Assembly: GCF_900105395.1 (NCBI RefSeq)
Contig: NZ_LT629775.1
Location: 7,281,501-7,345,500 of the forward strand
Direction of reading: 5' to 3'
DNA: 64,000 nucleotides
From: Streptomyces sp. TLI_053
Lineage (GTDB): Bacteria; Actinomycetota; Actinomycetes; Streptomycetales; Streptomycetaceae
Of this stretch, positions 33,595-46,228 are shown piece by piece. The notes beneath the pieces were generated by a model. That model was not told the DNA's origin, made no database searches, and saw only the letters and a list, made by a program, of their open reading frames with translations. The position numbers and the translations under genes were made by a program. Within the stretch, counting starts at the first letter, position 1. Each line of letters begins with the position of its first letter.

Positions 33595-34686
33595 ATGAGC
33601 CCGTACGACTCCGAGCCCGCCGACCGGCTGGTGACCGCCGCCGCCGACGGTGAGGACCAGGCCGTCGAGGCGGCGCTGCGCCCCAAGCTGCTGGACGAGT
33701 TCATCGGTCAGGAACGGGTGCGCGAGCAGCTGTCGCTGGTGCTCCAGGCCGCCCGCCGGCGCGGCTCCGCGCCGGACCACGTGCTGCTCAGCGGGCCGCC
33801 CGGGCTCGGCAAGACCACCCTGTCGATGATCATCGCGGCCGAGCTGGGCGCCCCGATCCGGATCACCTCCGGGCCGGCCATCCAGCACGCGGGGGACCTC
33901 GCGGCGATCCTCTCCTCGCTCGCCGAGGGGGAGGTGCTCTTCCTCGACGAGATCCACCGGATGTCCCGGCCCGCCGAGGAGATGCTCTACATGGCGATGG
34001 AGGACTTCCGGGTCGACGTGATCGTCGGCAAGGGGCCGGGGGCGACCGCCATCCCGCTGGAGCTGCCGCCGTTCACCCTGGTCGGCGCCACCACCCGGGC
34101 CGGGCTGCTGCCGCCGCCGCTGCGGGACCGGTTCGGCTTCACCGGTCACATGGAGTTCTACGCCCCGGCCGAGCTGCAGCGGGTGGTGCACCGCTCGGCC
34201 GCGCTGCTGGACGTGGAGATCGACCCGGCCGGTGCGGCCGAGATCGCCGGCCGCTCCCGGGGGACGCCGCGGATCGCCAACCGGCTGCTGCGCCGGGTCC
34301 GCGACTACGCGCAGGTGCGGCACGACGGCGTGGTGACCGCCGAGATCGCCGGCCGGGCGCTGGAGGTCTACGAGGTGGACGCCCGTGGTCTGGACCGCCT
34401 GGACCGCGCGGTGCTGGGCGCGCTGCTGCGGCTCTTCGGCGGCGGACCGGTCGGGCTGTCCACGCTGGCGGTCGCGGTCGGCGAGGAGGCCGAGACGGTC
34501 GAGGAGGTCGCCGAACCGTTCCTGGTCCGCGAGGGACTGCTGGCCCGCACCCCGCGCGGGCGGATCGCCACCGCCGCGGCCTGGCAGCACCTCGGCCTGG
34601 TCCCGCCGGACCGGCCGGGCCGCGGCGCGGTGCCCGCCCAGCCCGAACTCTTCGCCCCCGACGGGCCCCGGACCCCCGAGGACTGA
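33595..34686 (+). CDS. ruvB: Holliday junction DNA helicase RuvB
   Basis: This 363-residue AAA+ motor drives branch migration with RuvA. Walker A is GPPGLGKT (67-74), Walker B FLDEIHRM, sensor 1 VGATTRAG, and the C-terminal winged helix follows. I chose the ATG at 33595, at a good distance from GGGAG; the ATG at 33577 would add six residues. Spacing to ruvA is 87 bp. Confidence 0.96.
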   Translation: MSPYDSEPADRLVTAAADGEDQAVEAALRPKLLDEFIGQERVREQLSLVLQAARRRGSAPDHVLLSGPPGLGKTTLSMIIAAELGAPIRITSGPAIQHAGDLAAILSSLAEGEVLFLDEIHRMSRPAEEMLYMAMEDFRVDVIVGKGPGATAIPLELPPFTLVGATTRAGLLPPPLRDRFGFTGHMEFYAPAELQRVVHRSAALLDVEIDPAGAAEIAGRSRGTPRIANRLLRRVRDYAQVRHDGVVTAEIAGRALEVYEVDARGLDRLDRAVLGALLRLFGGGPVGLSTLAVAVGEEAETVEEVAEPFLVREGLLARTPRGRIATAAAWQHLGLVPPDRPGRGAVPAQPELFAPDGPRTPED

Positions 34687-34831
34687 GCGGGAGGCCGAAC
34701 GGGTGAGGGCGGAGCGTATGCGGAGCGTGTGCGCCCGCGGTCGGGGTTGCGCGGGGATCCGGGGGAGAAGTCCCGGGAAACTGTGCAGGCGGAGGCTCGC
34801 CACTTTCGGCGGCAGGATGCGATGCTTGGCG

Positions 34832-34861
34832 TTGTCCGATCAGTTCGGGGTCGCCTAGACT
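34832..34861 (+). promoter_or_regulatory. Vegetative-type promoter for yajC-secD-secF
   Basis: TTGTCC (34832-34837) and TAGACT (34856-34861) are 18 bp apart. Both match the HrdB consensus well. They lie 85 bp before the yajC start, in the 259-bp gap after ruvB. The rest of that gap holds nothing else that I can support. Confidence 0.72.
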
Positions 34862-34945
34862 CCGCCGGACCGCCCCTCTCGCCCGAGAGGACGACCAATA
34901 CCACACAGGCCGCCGGCCGGCGGCCCGTAAAGGACCCTGGCTGCA

Positions 34946-35368
34946 GTGAACCTCATCATCCTTCTCCTCCCGATCCTCGCGATCGTGCTCATGTTCCGGT
35001 CGCAGAAGAAGCGCCAGTCGCAGATGCAGCAGATGCAGACGGCGCTGGAGCCCGGGGCGGGGGTCCGGACCATCGGCGGTCTGTACGCGAAGGTGAAGGC
35101 GGTCAACGAGGAGACCGTCGAGCTGGAGATCGCGCCGGGCGTGGTCAGCCACTTCACCAAGAGCGCCGTCGCGGCGGTCATGGACCCCGCGGACTACGAC
35201 GCGATCATCAACGGCCGCCCCGCCGAGGACGAGCCGGTCGAGGCCGTGGACGCGGTGGACGCCGAGATCGAGCCGGCCGCCGCCGAGCCGCTGTCGTTCA
35301 CCAAGGACGACGCCGCCAAGGGCGACGCGAAGGCCGAGGCCGAGGGCGGCGCTCCCGCGAGCAAGTAG
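34946..35368 (+). CDS. yajC: Preprotein translocase subunit YajC
   Basis: This 140-residue protein has one N-terminal membrane helix (about 1-16) followed by the usual basic MFRSQKKRQSQMQQMQ and the YajC core ALEPGAGVRTIGGLY. The tail is acidic and Ala/Glu-rich, longer than in E. coli. It joins SecDF at the Sec translocon. A GTG at 34946 starts it; secD follows 145 bp later. Confidence 0.93.
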   Translation: MNLIILLLPILAIVLMFRSQKKRQSQMQQMQTALEPGAGVRTIGGLYAKVKAVNEETVELEIAPGVVSHFTKSAVAAVMDPADYDAIINGRPAEDEPVEAVDAVDAEIEPAAAEPLSFTKDDAAKGDAKAEAEGGAPASK

Positions 35369-35513
35369 TACGGCCGGGCAACCCGCCCGGTCGCGCGGCG
35401 TCACGCCGCGAGCCCACAGGACTCAGGGCCGCAGTTCCGCCACACCCCGTCCAGCCACGAGCCGGGCGGGGTCCGGTGGGGGGAAGTGGCATGGACAGGG
35501 AGAAACGAGCAAG

Positions 35514-37358
35514 GTGGCAACACCCAAGTCGCGCCCGCGCGACGGCTACCCAGGGCGGGCGCTGGCCCTCATCCTGGTCGTCACCGTCGGACTGGTCGCC
35601 CTCATGTTCGGGACGGGCAACACCAAGCCCCGCCTCGGGATCGACCTCGCCGGCGGCACCAGCATCACGCTGAGTGCGAAGTCGAGCGACCCCAAGGCGA
35701 TCAACAAGTCCAACATGGACGTCGCCACCGGGATCATCGAGCAGCGGGTCAACGGGATGGGCGTCTCCGAGGCGGAGGTGCAGACCCAGGGTGACCGCAA
35801 CATCATCGTGAACATCCCCAAGGGCGGGGACAAGCAGACCGCGGCCGACCAGGTCGGCACCACCGCGAAGCTGTTCTTCCGCCCGGTCCTCGCCCTCGCC
35901 CCGAGCGGCGTCCAGGCCCCGGCCCCGACCGCGACCCCGTCGGCGGGCGCGACCGGCACCCCGGCCGCCACCCCCGCCGCGACCGGGACCGGCACCGCCG
36001 CCCCGAGCGCCGCCGCCACCGCGGCCGGTACCGGCACGCCGAGCGCGAGCGCCACCAAGCAGGGCCGTCCGGCCGGCGAGGCCCTCGCGGCCGACAACAC
36101 CCCGTCGCCGGTCGCCACCACCGGTGCCGCCGCCTCCGCCACCCCGAGCGCCGCCCCGGCCGCCGCGACCGGCACGCCGTCGGCCGCCGCCACGCCCCCG
36201 GCCAACCCGGACCTCTCCGCGGCGATGACCTCGGGCACCGTGCCGCCGGAGCTGGCCGCGCAGTTCGCCGCACTGGACTGCAGCAAGCCGGACCAGCGGA
36301 ACAAGAACTACCAGGGCGCCGACGGCGCGCCGGCCGTCGCCTGCACGCAGAAGGACGAGCGGGGCCTGTTCTACAAGCTCGCGCTCGGCCCCGTCGCGGT
36401 CGAGGGCAAGAACGTCTCCAAGGCCCAGGCGACCATCGACACCCAGCAGGGCGGCGGCTGGCAGGTCCAGCTGCAGTTCGACGGCAAGGGCACCGACGCC
36501 TTCACCGCCGTCACCGGCCAGCTGGCCACCCAGCCGGACCCGACCAACCAGTTCGCCATCGTGCTGGACGGCCAGGTCGTCTCCCACCCGTACGTCCGCA
36601 GCGCCATCCCCGGCGGCTCGGCCGTGATCTCCGGCAGCTTCACCCAGGACGAGGCGCAGAGCCTCGCCAACGTGCTGAGCTTCGGCGCCCTGCCGCTGGA
36701 GTTCACCACCAGCGACGTCACCACCGTCTCCCCGCAGCTCGGCGGCGACCAGCTGAAGGCCGGCCTGATCGCCGGTCTGATCGGCATGATCCTGGTGGTC
36801 CTGTACTCGCTGGTCTACTACCGCGGCCTCGGCCTGGTCTCGATCGCCGGTCTGCTCGTCTCGGCGGCCCTGACCTACTCGATCATGAGCCTGCTCGGCG
36901 GCGGGATCGGCTTCGCGCTGAACCTGCCCGCGGTCTGCGGCGCCATCGTCGCGATCGGTATCACCGCGGACTCCTTCATCGTGTACTTCGAGCGCATCCG
37001 CGACGAGGTCCGCGAGGGCGCGCTGCTGCGCCCGGCCGTCCAGCGGGCCTGGCCGCGCGCCCGGCGCACCATCCTGGTCTCGGACTTCGTCTCCTTCCTC
37101 TGTGCCGCCGTGCTCTACGTGGTCTCGGTCGGCAAGGTGCAGGGCTTCGCGTTCACGCTGGGCCTGACCACGGCGCTCGACGTCGTGGTGATCTTCCTCT
37201 TCACCAAGCCGCTGATCACGCTGCTGGCCCGCCGGAAGTTCTTCTCCGACGGCCACCCGTGGTCCGGCCTGGACCCGAAGCGGCTGGGCGCCCGTCCGCC
37301 GCTGCGCAGCACCCGTCGTCGCAACCCTTCGTCCTCCGCCGCCGTGAAGGGGGCCTGA
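35514..37358 (+). CDS. secD: Protein translocase subunit SecD
   Basis: This 614-residue membrane protein uses the proton-motive force to help secretion from the outer face of the membrane. It has an N-terminal helix (about 10-32), the GIDLAGGTSITL motif, and a C-terminal block of membrane helices (about 417-575). Between them lies an Ala/Thr/Pro-rich low-complexity insert at about residues 130-237, longer than in E. coli SecD. The GTG at 35514 follows AGGGAG. secF begins 4 bp after its stop. Confidence 0.95.
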   Translation: MATPKSRPRDGYPGRALALILVVTVGLVALMFGTGNTKPRLGIDLAGGTSITLSAKSSDPKAINKSNMDVATGIIEQRVNGMGVSEAEVQTQGDRNIIVNIPKGGDKQTAADQVGTTAKLFFRPVLALAPSGVQAPAPTATPSAGATGTPAATPAATGTGTAAPSAAATAAGTGTPSASATKQGRPAGEALAADNTPSPVATTGAAASATPSAAPAAATGTPSAAATPPANPDLSAAMTSGTVPPELAAQFAALDCSKPDQRNKNYQGADGAPAVACTQKDERGLFYKLALGPVAVEGKNVSKAQATIDTQQGGGWQVQLQFDGKGTDAFTAVTGQLATQPDPTNQFAIVLDGQVVSHPYVRSAIPGGSAVISGSFTQDEAQSLANVLSFGALPLEFTTSDVTTVSPQLGGDQLKAGLIAGLIGMILVVLYSLVYYRGLGLVSIAGLLVSAALTYSIMSLLGGGIGFALNLPAVCGAIVAIGITADSFIVYFERIRDEVREGALLRPAVQRAWPRARRTILVSDFVSFLCAAVLYVVSVGKVQGFAFTLGLTTALDVVVIFLFTKPLITLLARRKFFSDGHPWSGLDPKRLGARPPLRSTRRRNPSSSAAVKGA

Positions 37359-37362
37359 CACC

Positions 37363-38463
37363 GTGTCGCGCTTCTCCAATCTGGGCCACAAGCTCTACCA
37401 GGGCGAGGTCAGCTTCGACTTCGTCGGCCGCCGCAAGCTCTGGTACAGCATCTCCGGTGTGATCGTGCTGGTCGCCGCGATCGGCCTGGCGATGGGCCTG
37501 CACCTGGGCATCGAGTTCAAGGGCGGTTCGGTCTACACCGTGACCAAGCCCGGGCTCACGGTGTCGCAGGCCCAGGACGCCGTGGACAAGATCGTGTCCT
37601 CGCACCCGCTGGTGCAGTCGACCGACAACGGCAAGATCCGGATCCAGGTCTCGTCGGAGGACAAGACCACCTCCTCGGAGTTCACCGGCAAGCTCTCCAA
37701 GGCCATCGACGTACCGGTCGAGGAGATCGGCGCCCAGGTGATCGGCCCCAGCTGGGGCGAGCAGATCTCCAACAAGGCGATCACCGGCCTCGTGATCTTC
37801 ATGATCCTGGTGACGATCTACCTGGCGATCGCCTTCGAGTGGCGGATGGCGGTGGCCGCCCTGGTCGCCCTCATCCACGACCTCCTGATCACCATCGGCG
37901 TCTACGCCCTGGTCGGCTTCGAGGTCACCCCGGGCACCGTGATCGGCTTCCTGACCATCCTCGGCTACTCGCTCTACGACACGGTCGTCGTCTTCGACAC
38001 CGTGAAGGAGAACGCCAAGGACCTCACCAAGCAGAACAAGCTCACCTACAGCGAGGCGGCCAACGCGGGCCTCAACCAGACCCTGGTCCGCTCGCTCAAC
38101 ACCACGGTGGTCGCCCTGCTCCCGGTGGCGGCGCTGCTGTTCATCGGTGGCGGTCTGCTCGGGGCCGGCACCCTGAACGACATCTCGCTGGCCCTGTTCA
38201 TCGGTCTCGCCGCCGGTGCCTACTCCTCCATCTGCGTCGCCACCCCGCTGCTCGCGCAGCTCAAGGAGGAGCAGCCGGAGATGAAGGCCCTCGCCAAGCG
38301 GGTCGCCCAGCGCCGGGCGGCCGAGGCCAAGGCCGCCGCGGCGGCGGAGGCCGGGGACGGCGAGGAGATCGCGGACGAGGACCTGCCGGCGGGTATGGTC
38401 GGTCAGCGCGGCCGGGCGGCCGGCACCACGCGTGCCAAGGGCCGTCCGTCCACCAAGCGCTGA
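37363..38463 (+). CDS. secF: Protein translocase subunit SecF
   Basis: This 366-residue partner of SecD has the conserved HLGIEFKGGS near the N-terminus and SLYDTVVVFDTVKEN in the membrane block, with six predicted helices. The C-terminal 70 residues are an Ala/Lys-rich cytoplasmic tail. The GTG start at 37363 follows GAAGGGGG, 4 bp after secD, so the two are co-translated. Confidence 0.95.
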   Translation: MSRFSNLGHKLYQGEVSFDFVGRRKLWYSISGVIVLVAAIGLAMGLHLGIEFKGGSVYTVTKPGLTVSQAQDAVDKIVSSHPLVQSTDNGKIRIQVSSEDKTTSSEFTGKLSKAIDVPVEEIGAQVIGPSWGEQISNKAITGLVIFMILVTIYLAIAFEWRMAVAALVALIHDLLITIGVYALVGFEVTPGTVIGFLTILGYSLYDTVVVFDTVKENAKDLTKQNKLTYSEAANAGLNQTLVRSLNTTVVALLPVAALLFIGGGLLGAGTLNDISLALFIGLAAGAYSSICVATPLLAQLKEEQPEMKALAKRVAQRRAAEAKAAAAAEAGDGEEIADEDLPAGMVGQRGRAAGTTRAKGRPSTKR

Positions 38464-38488
38464 TCCCCGCCGACCGTAAGGACCCTTC

Positions 38489-39073
38489 GTGACCACCGCC
38501 GACACCGTCCCTCCTTGCCCGCCGCCGGGCAGGAGGGGCCCCCTTTCCGCGCTGCTCACCAGCCGGATCCGGGACGTCCCCGACTACCCGAAGCCGGGCG
38601 TGCTGTTCAAGGACATCGCGCCGCTGCTCGCCGACGCCGAGGCCTTCGCGGCGCTCACCCGGGCGCTGGCGGACCGGGCGCGGGAGCTCGGGGCGACCAA
38701 GGTGGTCGGCCTGGAGGCCCGTGGGTTCGTGCTGGCGGCCCCGGCGGCCTTCGCCGCCGGGCTCGGCTTCGTGCCGATCCGCAAGCAGGGCAAGCTGCCC
38801 GGCGAGGTGTTCCGGCGCTCCTACGAGCTGGAGTACGGCTCGGCGACGCTGGAGGTGCAGTGCGACGCCTTCAAGCCCGGTGAGCGGGTGCTGGTGGTGG
38901 ACGACGTGCTGGCCACCGGCGGGACGATCGGTGCCTCGCTGGACCTGGTCCGGGAGGCCGGGGCCGAGCTGGCCGGCGTCGTGGTGCTGATGGAGCTGGG
39001 CTTCCTCGGCGGGCGCGAGCGGCTCGCCCCGCACCTGGGCGGCGCTCCGCTGGAGACGCTGGTCATGGTCTGA
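38489..39073 (+). CDS. apt: Adenine phosphoribosyltransferase
   Basis: This 194-residue enzyme makes AMP from adenine and PRPP. The PRPP-binding motif is VLVVDDVLATGGTIGA; GLEARGFVLAAPAAFAAG precedes it and PGVLFKDIAPLL lies near the N-terminus. The first 20 residues (rich in Pro) are an extension compared with E. coli Apt and may be partly a start mis-call. The GTG at 38489 follows AAGGACC, 25 bp after secF. Confidence 0.93.
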   Translation: MTTADTVPPCPPPGRRGPLSALLTSRIRDVPDYPKPGVLFKDIAPLLADAEAFAALTRALADRARELGATKVVGLEARGFVLAAPAAFAAGLGFVPIRKQGKLPGEVFRRSYELEYGSATLEVQCDAFKPGERVLVVDDVLATGGTIGASLDLVREAGAELAGVVVLMELGFLGGRERLAPHLGGAPLETLVMV

Positions 39074-39103
39074 CGCCGGCGACGGTCTGAGGACGCACGA
39101 CCC

Positions 39104-39143
39104 GGACGGGCGGCGGTCGGAATCATCCGGCCGCCGCCCGTCC
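39104..39143 (+). terminator. apt terminator
   Basis: Perfect 13-bp arms (39104-39116 and 39131-39143), with further partial pairing inside, lie 30 bp after the apt stop. Confidence 0.72.
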
Positions 39144-39307
39144 CCGTGTCCGGCGTGTGTCCGGTCCGTGTGCGGGGCCCGGCCGACCGAACGGCCCGGC
39201 GCCGGGCTCGGTACCATGAAGGTTCATCCCCTCCCGGTTGTGCGAGGCGCGGTCCGAGTGCCGCACGGCGCCCGCGGGGGGCCGGCCGAGCGCCCCGAGG
39301 AGTGTCC

Positions 39308-41743
<2,436 letters not shown>

Positions 41744-41754
41744 CAGGCGGCGCT

Positions 41755-41794
41755 ACGGGTGGGGCCCGTCCTCCGGGGGCTGGGCCCCACCCGT
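41755..41794. terminator. Bidirectional terminator between relA and the lipoprotein gene
   Basis: Perfect 13-bp arms (41755-41767 and 41782-41794) sit 12 bp after the relA stop and directly abut the stop of the convergent lipoprotein gene at 41795. Confidence 0.8.
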
Positions 41795-42769
41795 TCAATG
41801 AGCAAGAACCGCTTGTGCCCGTTGGGACTGGGCTTCCCACTGGATCTGACCATCATCCAGTGCCCGCTGGTTGCTTCGTATGAGTTCGCCCTGGTAAGCC
41901 GCAGTAACGAGTGTGACTGTCTCCAGGTATTGCGTTTGTCGCTTGCACCGGATGTCGGTGACGGCCGCCGTCACCTCCTCGGGCGACGGCGGCGGCAGCG
42001 CTGCGCCTGAAGGCAGGGGAAGACCTTTGCCCAAGAGGGACTTGTCATGCGCAGGCTCAAGAGGGTTGTTGTAGGCGAGTCCCGATGCCTTCATGCAGGA
42101 GCTCCACCGAGCGGTGGCCTCCTTTACTCGTTGGTCCTGCCTGGCCTCCTCCTGGGAGCGCCCTCGGAGCCGCTGAACGAATAGATAGGCTTCTCTGGGG
42201 CGAGTCTCGTCGAGCTTTTCCCTGGCCTCACCGATGCATCCTGATTTTCCTCGTGCGCGATCCTCGAAATATTCTGCAGCGACCTCGGGGGAAATATTCG
42301 GCGAAGATCCTTGTGCTGGATTTTCCTGCTCCACGGAGTTCGGCGGTTGGCGGTACCCGTAGATTCGGGCGATATCGAAACTGATGACGCCGTAGAGGGT
42401 CGTGGCGGGTGGCGACGCGAAGTCCGTTCGATTGCGGAGGACGTCGGGGAGTTCCAGGCCCTTGGCTCGCAGGCACTGGTCGGCGAGGACGGATCGCGCG
42501 CGTGCGGTGAGCCGCTGCGCCTCCCAGGCATCGTACTGGTCCAATGGGAGTTCCACGGATCCGTCGGGTCGGATGACGGCGCCGCCGGCGTTGAAACTGA
42601 ACGGCTGATCCAAGTCCCGGGCCGGCGCGGACAGGAGTGGTGGGGTGACCGGCGTCTCGGCATGCTCGGCACCAGTGCTCGCCTTCCCGCTGTCGGCCGA
42701 TCCGCACCCGGCGACGAGCAAGGCACCCACTGCGGCAATGATGCCGAACCCCTGTTTGAACGAGCGCAT
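41795..42769 (-). CDS. Hypothetical lipoprotein
   Basis: This 324-residue protein has a lipoprotein signal peptide with the lipobox LLVAGC (Cys22). The mature part is hydrophilic, with cysteine pairs and a Pro-rich N-terminus. I recognise no domain. It lies 75 bp downstream of the lectin-like gene on the same strand, so co-transcription is likely. AT content is a little higher than its neighbours. It converges on relA. Confidence 0.8.
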   Translation of the reverse strand: MRSFKQGFGIIAAVGALLVAGCGSADSGKASTGAEHAETPVTPPLLSAPARDLDQPFSFNAGGAVIRPDGSVELPLDQYDAWEAQRLTARARSVLADQCLRAKGLELPDVLRNRTDFASPPATTLYGVISFDIARIYGYRQPPNSVEQENPAQGSSPNISPEVAAEYFEDRARGKSGCIGEAREKLDETRPREAYLFVQRLRGRSQEEARQDQRVKEATARWSSCMKASGLAYNNPLEPAHDKSLLGKGLPLPSGAALPPPSPEEVTAAVTDIRCKRQTQYLETVTLVTAAYQGELIRSNQRALDDGQIQWEAQSQRAQAVLAH

Positions 42770-42844
42770 TTGTCCCTCGATCGCGTGTGGGAAGTGCAGA
42801 TGCTGGCGGGCGACTCGGCCGTTCCGAATCGCCCGCCACAGGTG

Positions 42845-43327
42845 CTACTCCCAGCGCTGGTTCAGATCGGAGTCCCCGAAGTCGCCGAGGGTGTACACCT
42901 GGCCGTACTCATTGGAGTCCAGGATGCGGCCGGTCATCCGGTTCTGCAGCTTCCATCCGGTCGGCGTGCTGATCTCGTACCAACGCTGGTACCAGTTCGA
43001 AGCGTTCGCGGAGGCGTCTCCGTCGCACGGCTCGGTGTAGACCAGGTCGTTGTAGTTGGTGAGGCAGGTCCGGATGGCGCCTCGCTCCACATAGCTGCCG
43101 TCGTTCGTCTGCTCGTCGTACCAGCGGGAGAGGACCCCGTTTCCGCTGTCCGTCCACACCTGCTGGGTGTTGCGGCCCCACTCGAGGTAAAGCTTGGTCC
43201 GCTTGTTCTTCCAAGTGACCGAACCGTTCTGACTTTCGCTCGCAGAGGAGACTCCACTGCTCGTTGCGAAGAGTGTTGCGGAGATTGCGGTAACTACCAG
43301 GGCTTTTGCTGTGCGATTGCGAGCCAT
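42845..43327 (-). CDS. Secreted beta-trefoil (ricin-type) lectin-like protein
   Basis: This 160-residue protein has a Sec signal peptide (about 1-31, RTAKALVVTAISATLFATSS) and a mature part with the beta-trefoil pattern: WKNKRTKLYLEW, a Cys pair (TCLTNYNDL...EPC), GWKLQNRMTGRILDSN and a final LNQRWE. The QxW-like spacing suggests a carbohydrate-binding ricin-B fold, but only one or two clear repeats are present, so it may be a truncated or divergent one. The ATG at 43327 follows AGAGGGAG. The lipoprotein gene follows it. Confidence 0.7.
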   Translation of the reverse strand: MARNRTAKALVVTAISATLFATSSGVSSASESQNGSVTWKNKRTKLYLEWGRNTQQVWTDSGNGVLSRWYDEQTNDGSYVERGAIRTCLTNYNDLVYTEPCDGDASANASNWYQRWYEISTPTGWKLQNRMTGRILDSNEYGQVYTLGDFGDSDLNQRWE

Positions 43328-43569
43328 AATTCTCCCTCTCTAGAGTTTCACTAGTGGGGCGGCCGCCGCCTGGTCCGCGGTGGCAGTTGATTTCTATCAC
43401 AACAGTTCGTGCGGGCGCTACCGACTTTTGTTTTTCGAAAAATAGGCGACATTTCACCCGATGTCCGACTGGATTGATATTTTTTGGAGTTTGAATTGAA
43501 CATATGCGTCGGGAGTGAAGGGAGTGAAAACTGATTGCTGCCCTTCGGCTTGAACTTGTGATCGCACGA
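43328..43569. other. AT-richer intergenic region upstream of the lectin-like gene
   Basis: The 242-bp stretch is noticeably AT-rich for this genome. It contains a 12-base palindrome TTTTTCGAAAAA (43431-43442) and a direct repeat of GGAGTGAA (43512-43528). The lectin promoter must lie here but I cannot fix a -35/-10 pair; a GATAGA hexamer reads on the minus strand near 43395. The composition suggests acquired DNA. Confidence 0.55.
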
Positions 43570-43603
43570 AAAAACGGCATGGCCGAATGGCCATGCCGTT
43601 TTT
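43570..43603. terminator. Intrinsic terminator of the DUF349 gene (bidirectional)
   Basis: A perfect 15-bp inverted repeat (43570-43584 with 43589-43603, loop GAAT) has T-runs on both strands (TTTTT at 43599-43603 and AAAAAA at 43569-43574). It starts 17 bp past the DUF349 stop. It is the only classic U-tailed terminator in this stretch. Confidence 0.9.
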
Positions 43604-43620
43604 CTGTGGAGCCTGGCGGA

Positions 43621-44850
43621 TCAGCCGCTGAACTCCTCCTGGCTGCGGTGGGCCTGCTGCAGCAGCTCCTCGACGCCGGCCAGCTCGGACTCCAGCTTCG
43701 CGGTCCGAGAGGCGTTGCCGGCCGCGCGGGCCTTGTCGAGGTCGGCGCGCAGCTTGTCGGCCTTGGCCTGGAACAGGCCGACCATGCCGGCCGCGCGGGC
43801 CTTGGCCTCCGGGTTGGAGCGCTTCCACTCGCTGTCCTCGGCCTCGCGGATCGCCCGCTCGACCGTGTTCAGCCGGCCGTCCAGCTTCGGGCGGACGTCC
43901 CGCGGCACGTGGCCGATGGCCTCCCAGCGCTCGTTGATCTCGCGCAGCGCCGCCTTGGCGGCCTTGAGATCGGTGATCGGCAGGATGGTCTCGGCCTCGG
44001 CCGCCAGCGCCTCCTTGAGCTTCTGGTTGGCCACCTGCTCGGCGTCACGCTCGCTGAAGACCGCGGAACGCGCCTGGAAGAAGACGTCCTGGGCGCCGCG
44101 GAACCGCGCCCACAGCTCGTCCTCGATGTCGCGCTGGGCGCGCCCGGCGGCCTTCCAGCGCGCCATCAGGTCGCGGTAGGCGGCCGCGGTGTCGCCCCAG
44201 TCGGTGGACGAGGAGAGCGCCTCGGCCTCGCCGACCAGCTGCTCCTTGGTGAGCCGGGCCTGCTCGCGCTCGGCGTCCAGCGACGCGAAGTGCGACTTGC
44301 GGTGCTTGGAGAAGACCGAGCGGGCGTGCGAGAAGCGGTGCCACAGCTCGTCGTCGCTCTTGCGGTCCAGCCGGGGCAGGGCCTTCCAGGTGTCCACCAG
44401 GGCGCGCAGCCGGTCGCCGGCCTCCCGCCACTGGGTGGACTCGGCGAGCTGCTCGGCCTCGGCGACCAGCGCCTCCTTGGCGGTGCGGGTCTCGTCCTGG
44501 GCCTTGGCGCGGGCGGCCTTGCGCTCCTCGCGGCGGCTGTCGATCTCGCCGGTCAGCGTGTCCAGGCGCTTGGCCAGCGCGGCCAGGTCGCCCACCGCGT
44601 GCGCCTCGGTGACCTGCTCGCGCAGGTGCTCCAGCGCGGCCTGGGCGTCCTTGGCGGCCAGGTCGGTGGTGCGCACCCGCTTCTCCAGCAGGCCGATCTC
44701 CACCTCGATGCCCTGGTACTTGCGCTCGAAGTAGGCGAGCGCCTCCTCGGGCGAGCCGGCCTGCCAGGAGCCGACGACGCGTTCGCCGTCCGCGGTCCTG
44801 ACGTAGACCGTGCCCTGCTCGTCGACACGGCCCCACGGGTCGCTGCTCAT
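43621..44850 (-). CDS. DUF349-domain coiled-coil protein
   Basis: This 409-residue protein is almost wholly helical with heptad-like repeats and several DUF349 units of about 75 residues (recurring patterns such as WREAGDRLRALVDTWKAL and WGDTAAAYRDLMARWKAAG). The family is cytoplasmic and of unclear function; some members are linked to stress or DNA-related processes. The ATG at 44850 follows GGAGGA on the minus strand. The gene is single and ends at the strong terminator at 43570-43603. Confidence 0.9.
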   Translation of the reverse strand: MSSDPWGRVDEQGTVYVRTADGERVVGSWQAGSPEEALAYFERKYQGIEVEIGLLEKRVRTTDLAAKDAQAALEHLREQVTEAHAVGDLAALAKRLDTLTGEIDSRREERKAARAKAQDETRTAKEALVAEAEQLAESTQWREAGDRLRALVDTWKALPRLDRKSDDELWHRFSHARSVFSKHRKSHFASLDAEREQARLTKEQLVGEAEALSSSTDWGDTAAAYRDLMARWKAAGRAQRDIEDELWARFRGAQDVFFQARSAVFSERDAEQVANQKLKEALAAEAETILPITDLKAAKAALREINERWEAIGHVPRDVRPKLDGRLNTVERAIREAEDSEWKRSNPEAKARAAGMVGLFQAKADKLRADLDKARAAGNASRTAKLESELAGVEELLQQAHRSQEEFSG

Positions 44851-45115
44851 AGCGCGTCCTCCACATGACGTCGCGCCCACCGCCGGGGCGGCAGGCGTCC
44901 GTCGTCCACAGTTGATGTGCGGCGGACCGATGAGTCCGCCGTCCCCGTCCGCCGTGTCCTGCTTGCCGAGGGTGACGGCCGGCGGGTCTGGGCACCCTAT
45001 ACAACGCCAACATAGGCGACCAGGCCCGGTGCTGTCCGCATCCGGGCCGGGCGATTTCGGGGCCGGGACCGCCCGGCGGGCCGCGGGGGCGCCGCCGGGC
45101 CGGTCCCGGGGCGGA

Positions 45116-45949
<834 letters not shown>

Positions 45950-46228
45950 CGGCTCTGTCTCCTACGGATGTGCTGGTCGCTGATGTGTGGGCGTCGTGTG
46001 TGCGATGCCGATGCGGATCATCGCACCCATCGGCGGCCAAGTGTAGGGACCGCGACCGTAAGAACGGGGTGAACCTGTCAGGTCGAAGTGAACCTGTCAC
46101 CCGGATCTGGTTCGCAACCGGACCCGGACCGCCGGTAGGCTGCCCCTGCAATCACAGCTTGTAGCAGCAGCCGAAGCCACCGCGGCGGCCGAAGCCCCAG
46201 AGCCCGAGACCGACACCGAAGGACGAGC

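Noticed and set aside
39146..39307. Upstream ATG at 39146 as the relA start
   Set aside because: The added 54 codons are low complexity and cross the likely promoter area; the TTG at 39308 has a strong GAGGAG site and matches the known relative's protein start.
42124..42738. Second minus-strand ORF inside the lipoprotein gene
   Set aside because: It overlaps the lipoprotein gene at 41795-42769 in another frame and has no signal or domain of its own.
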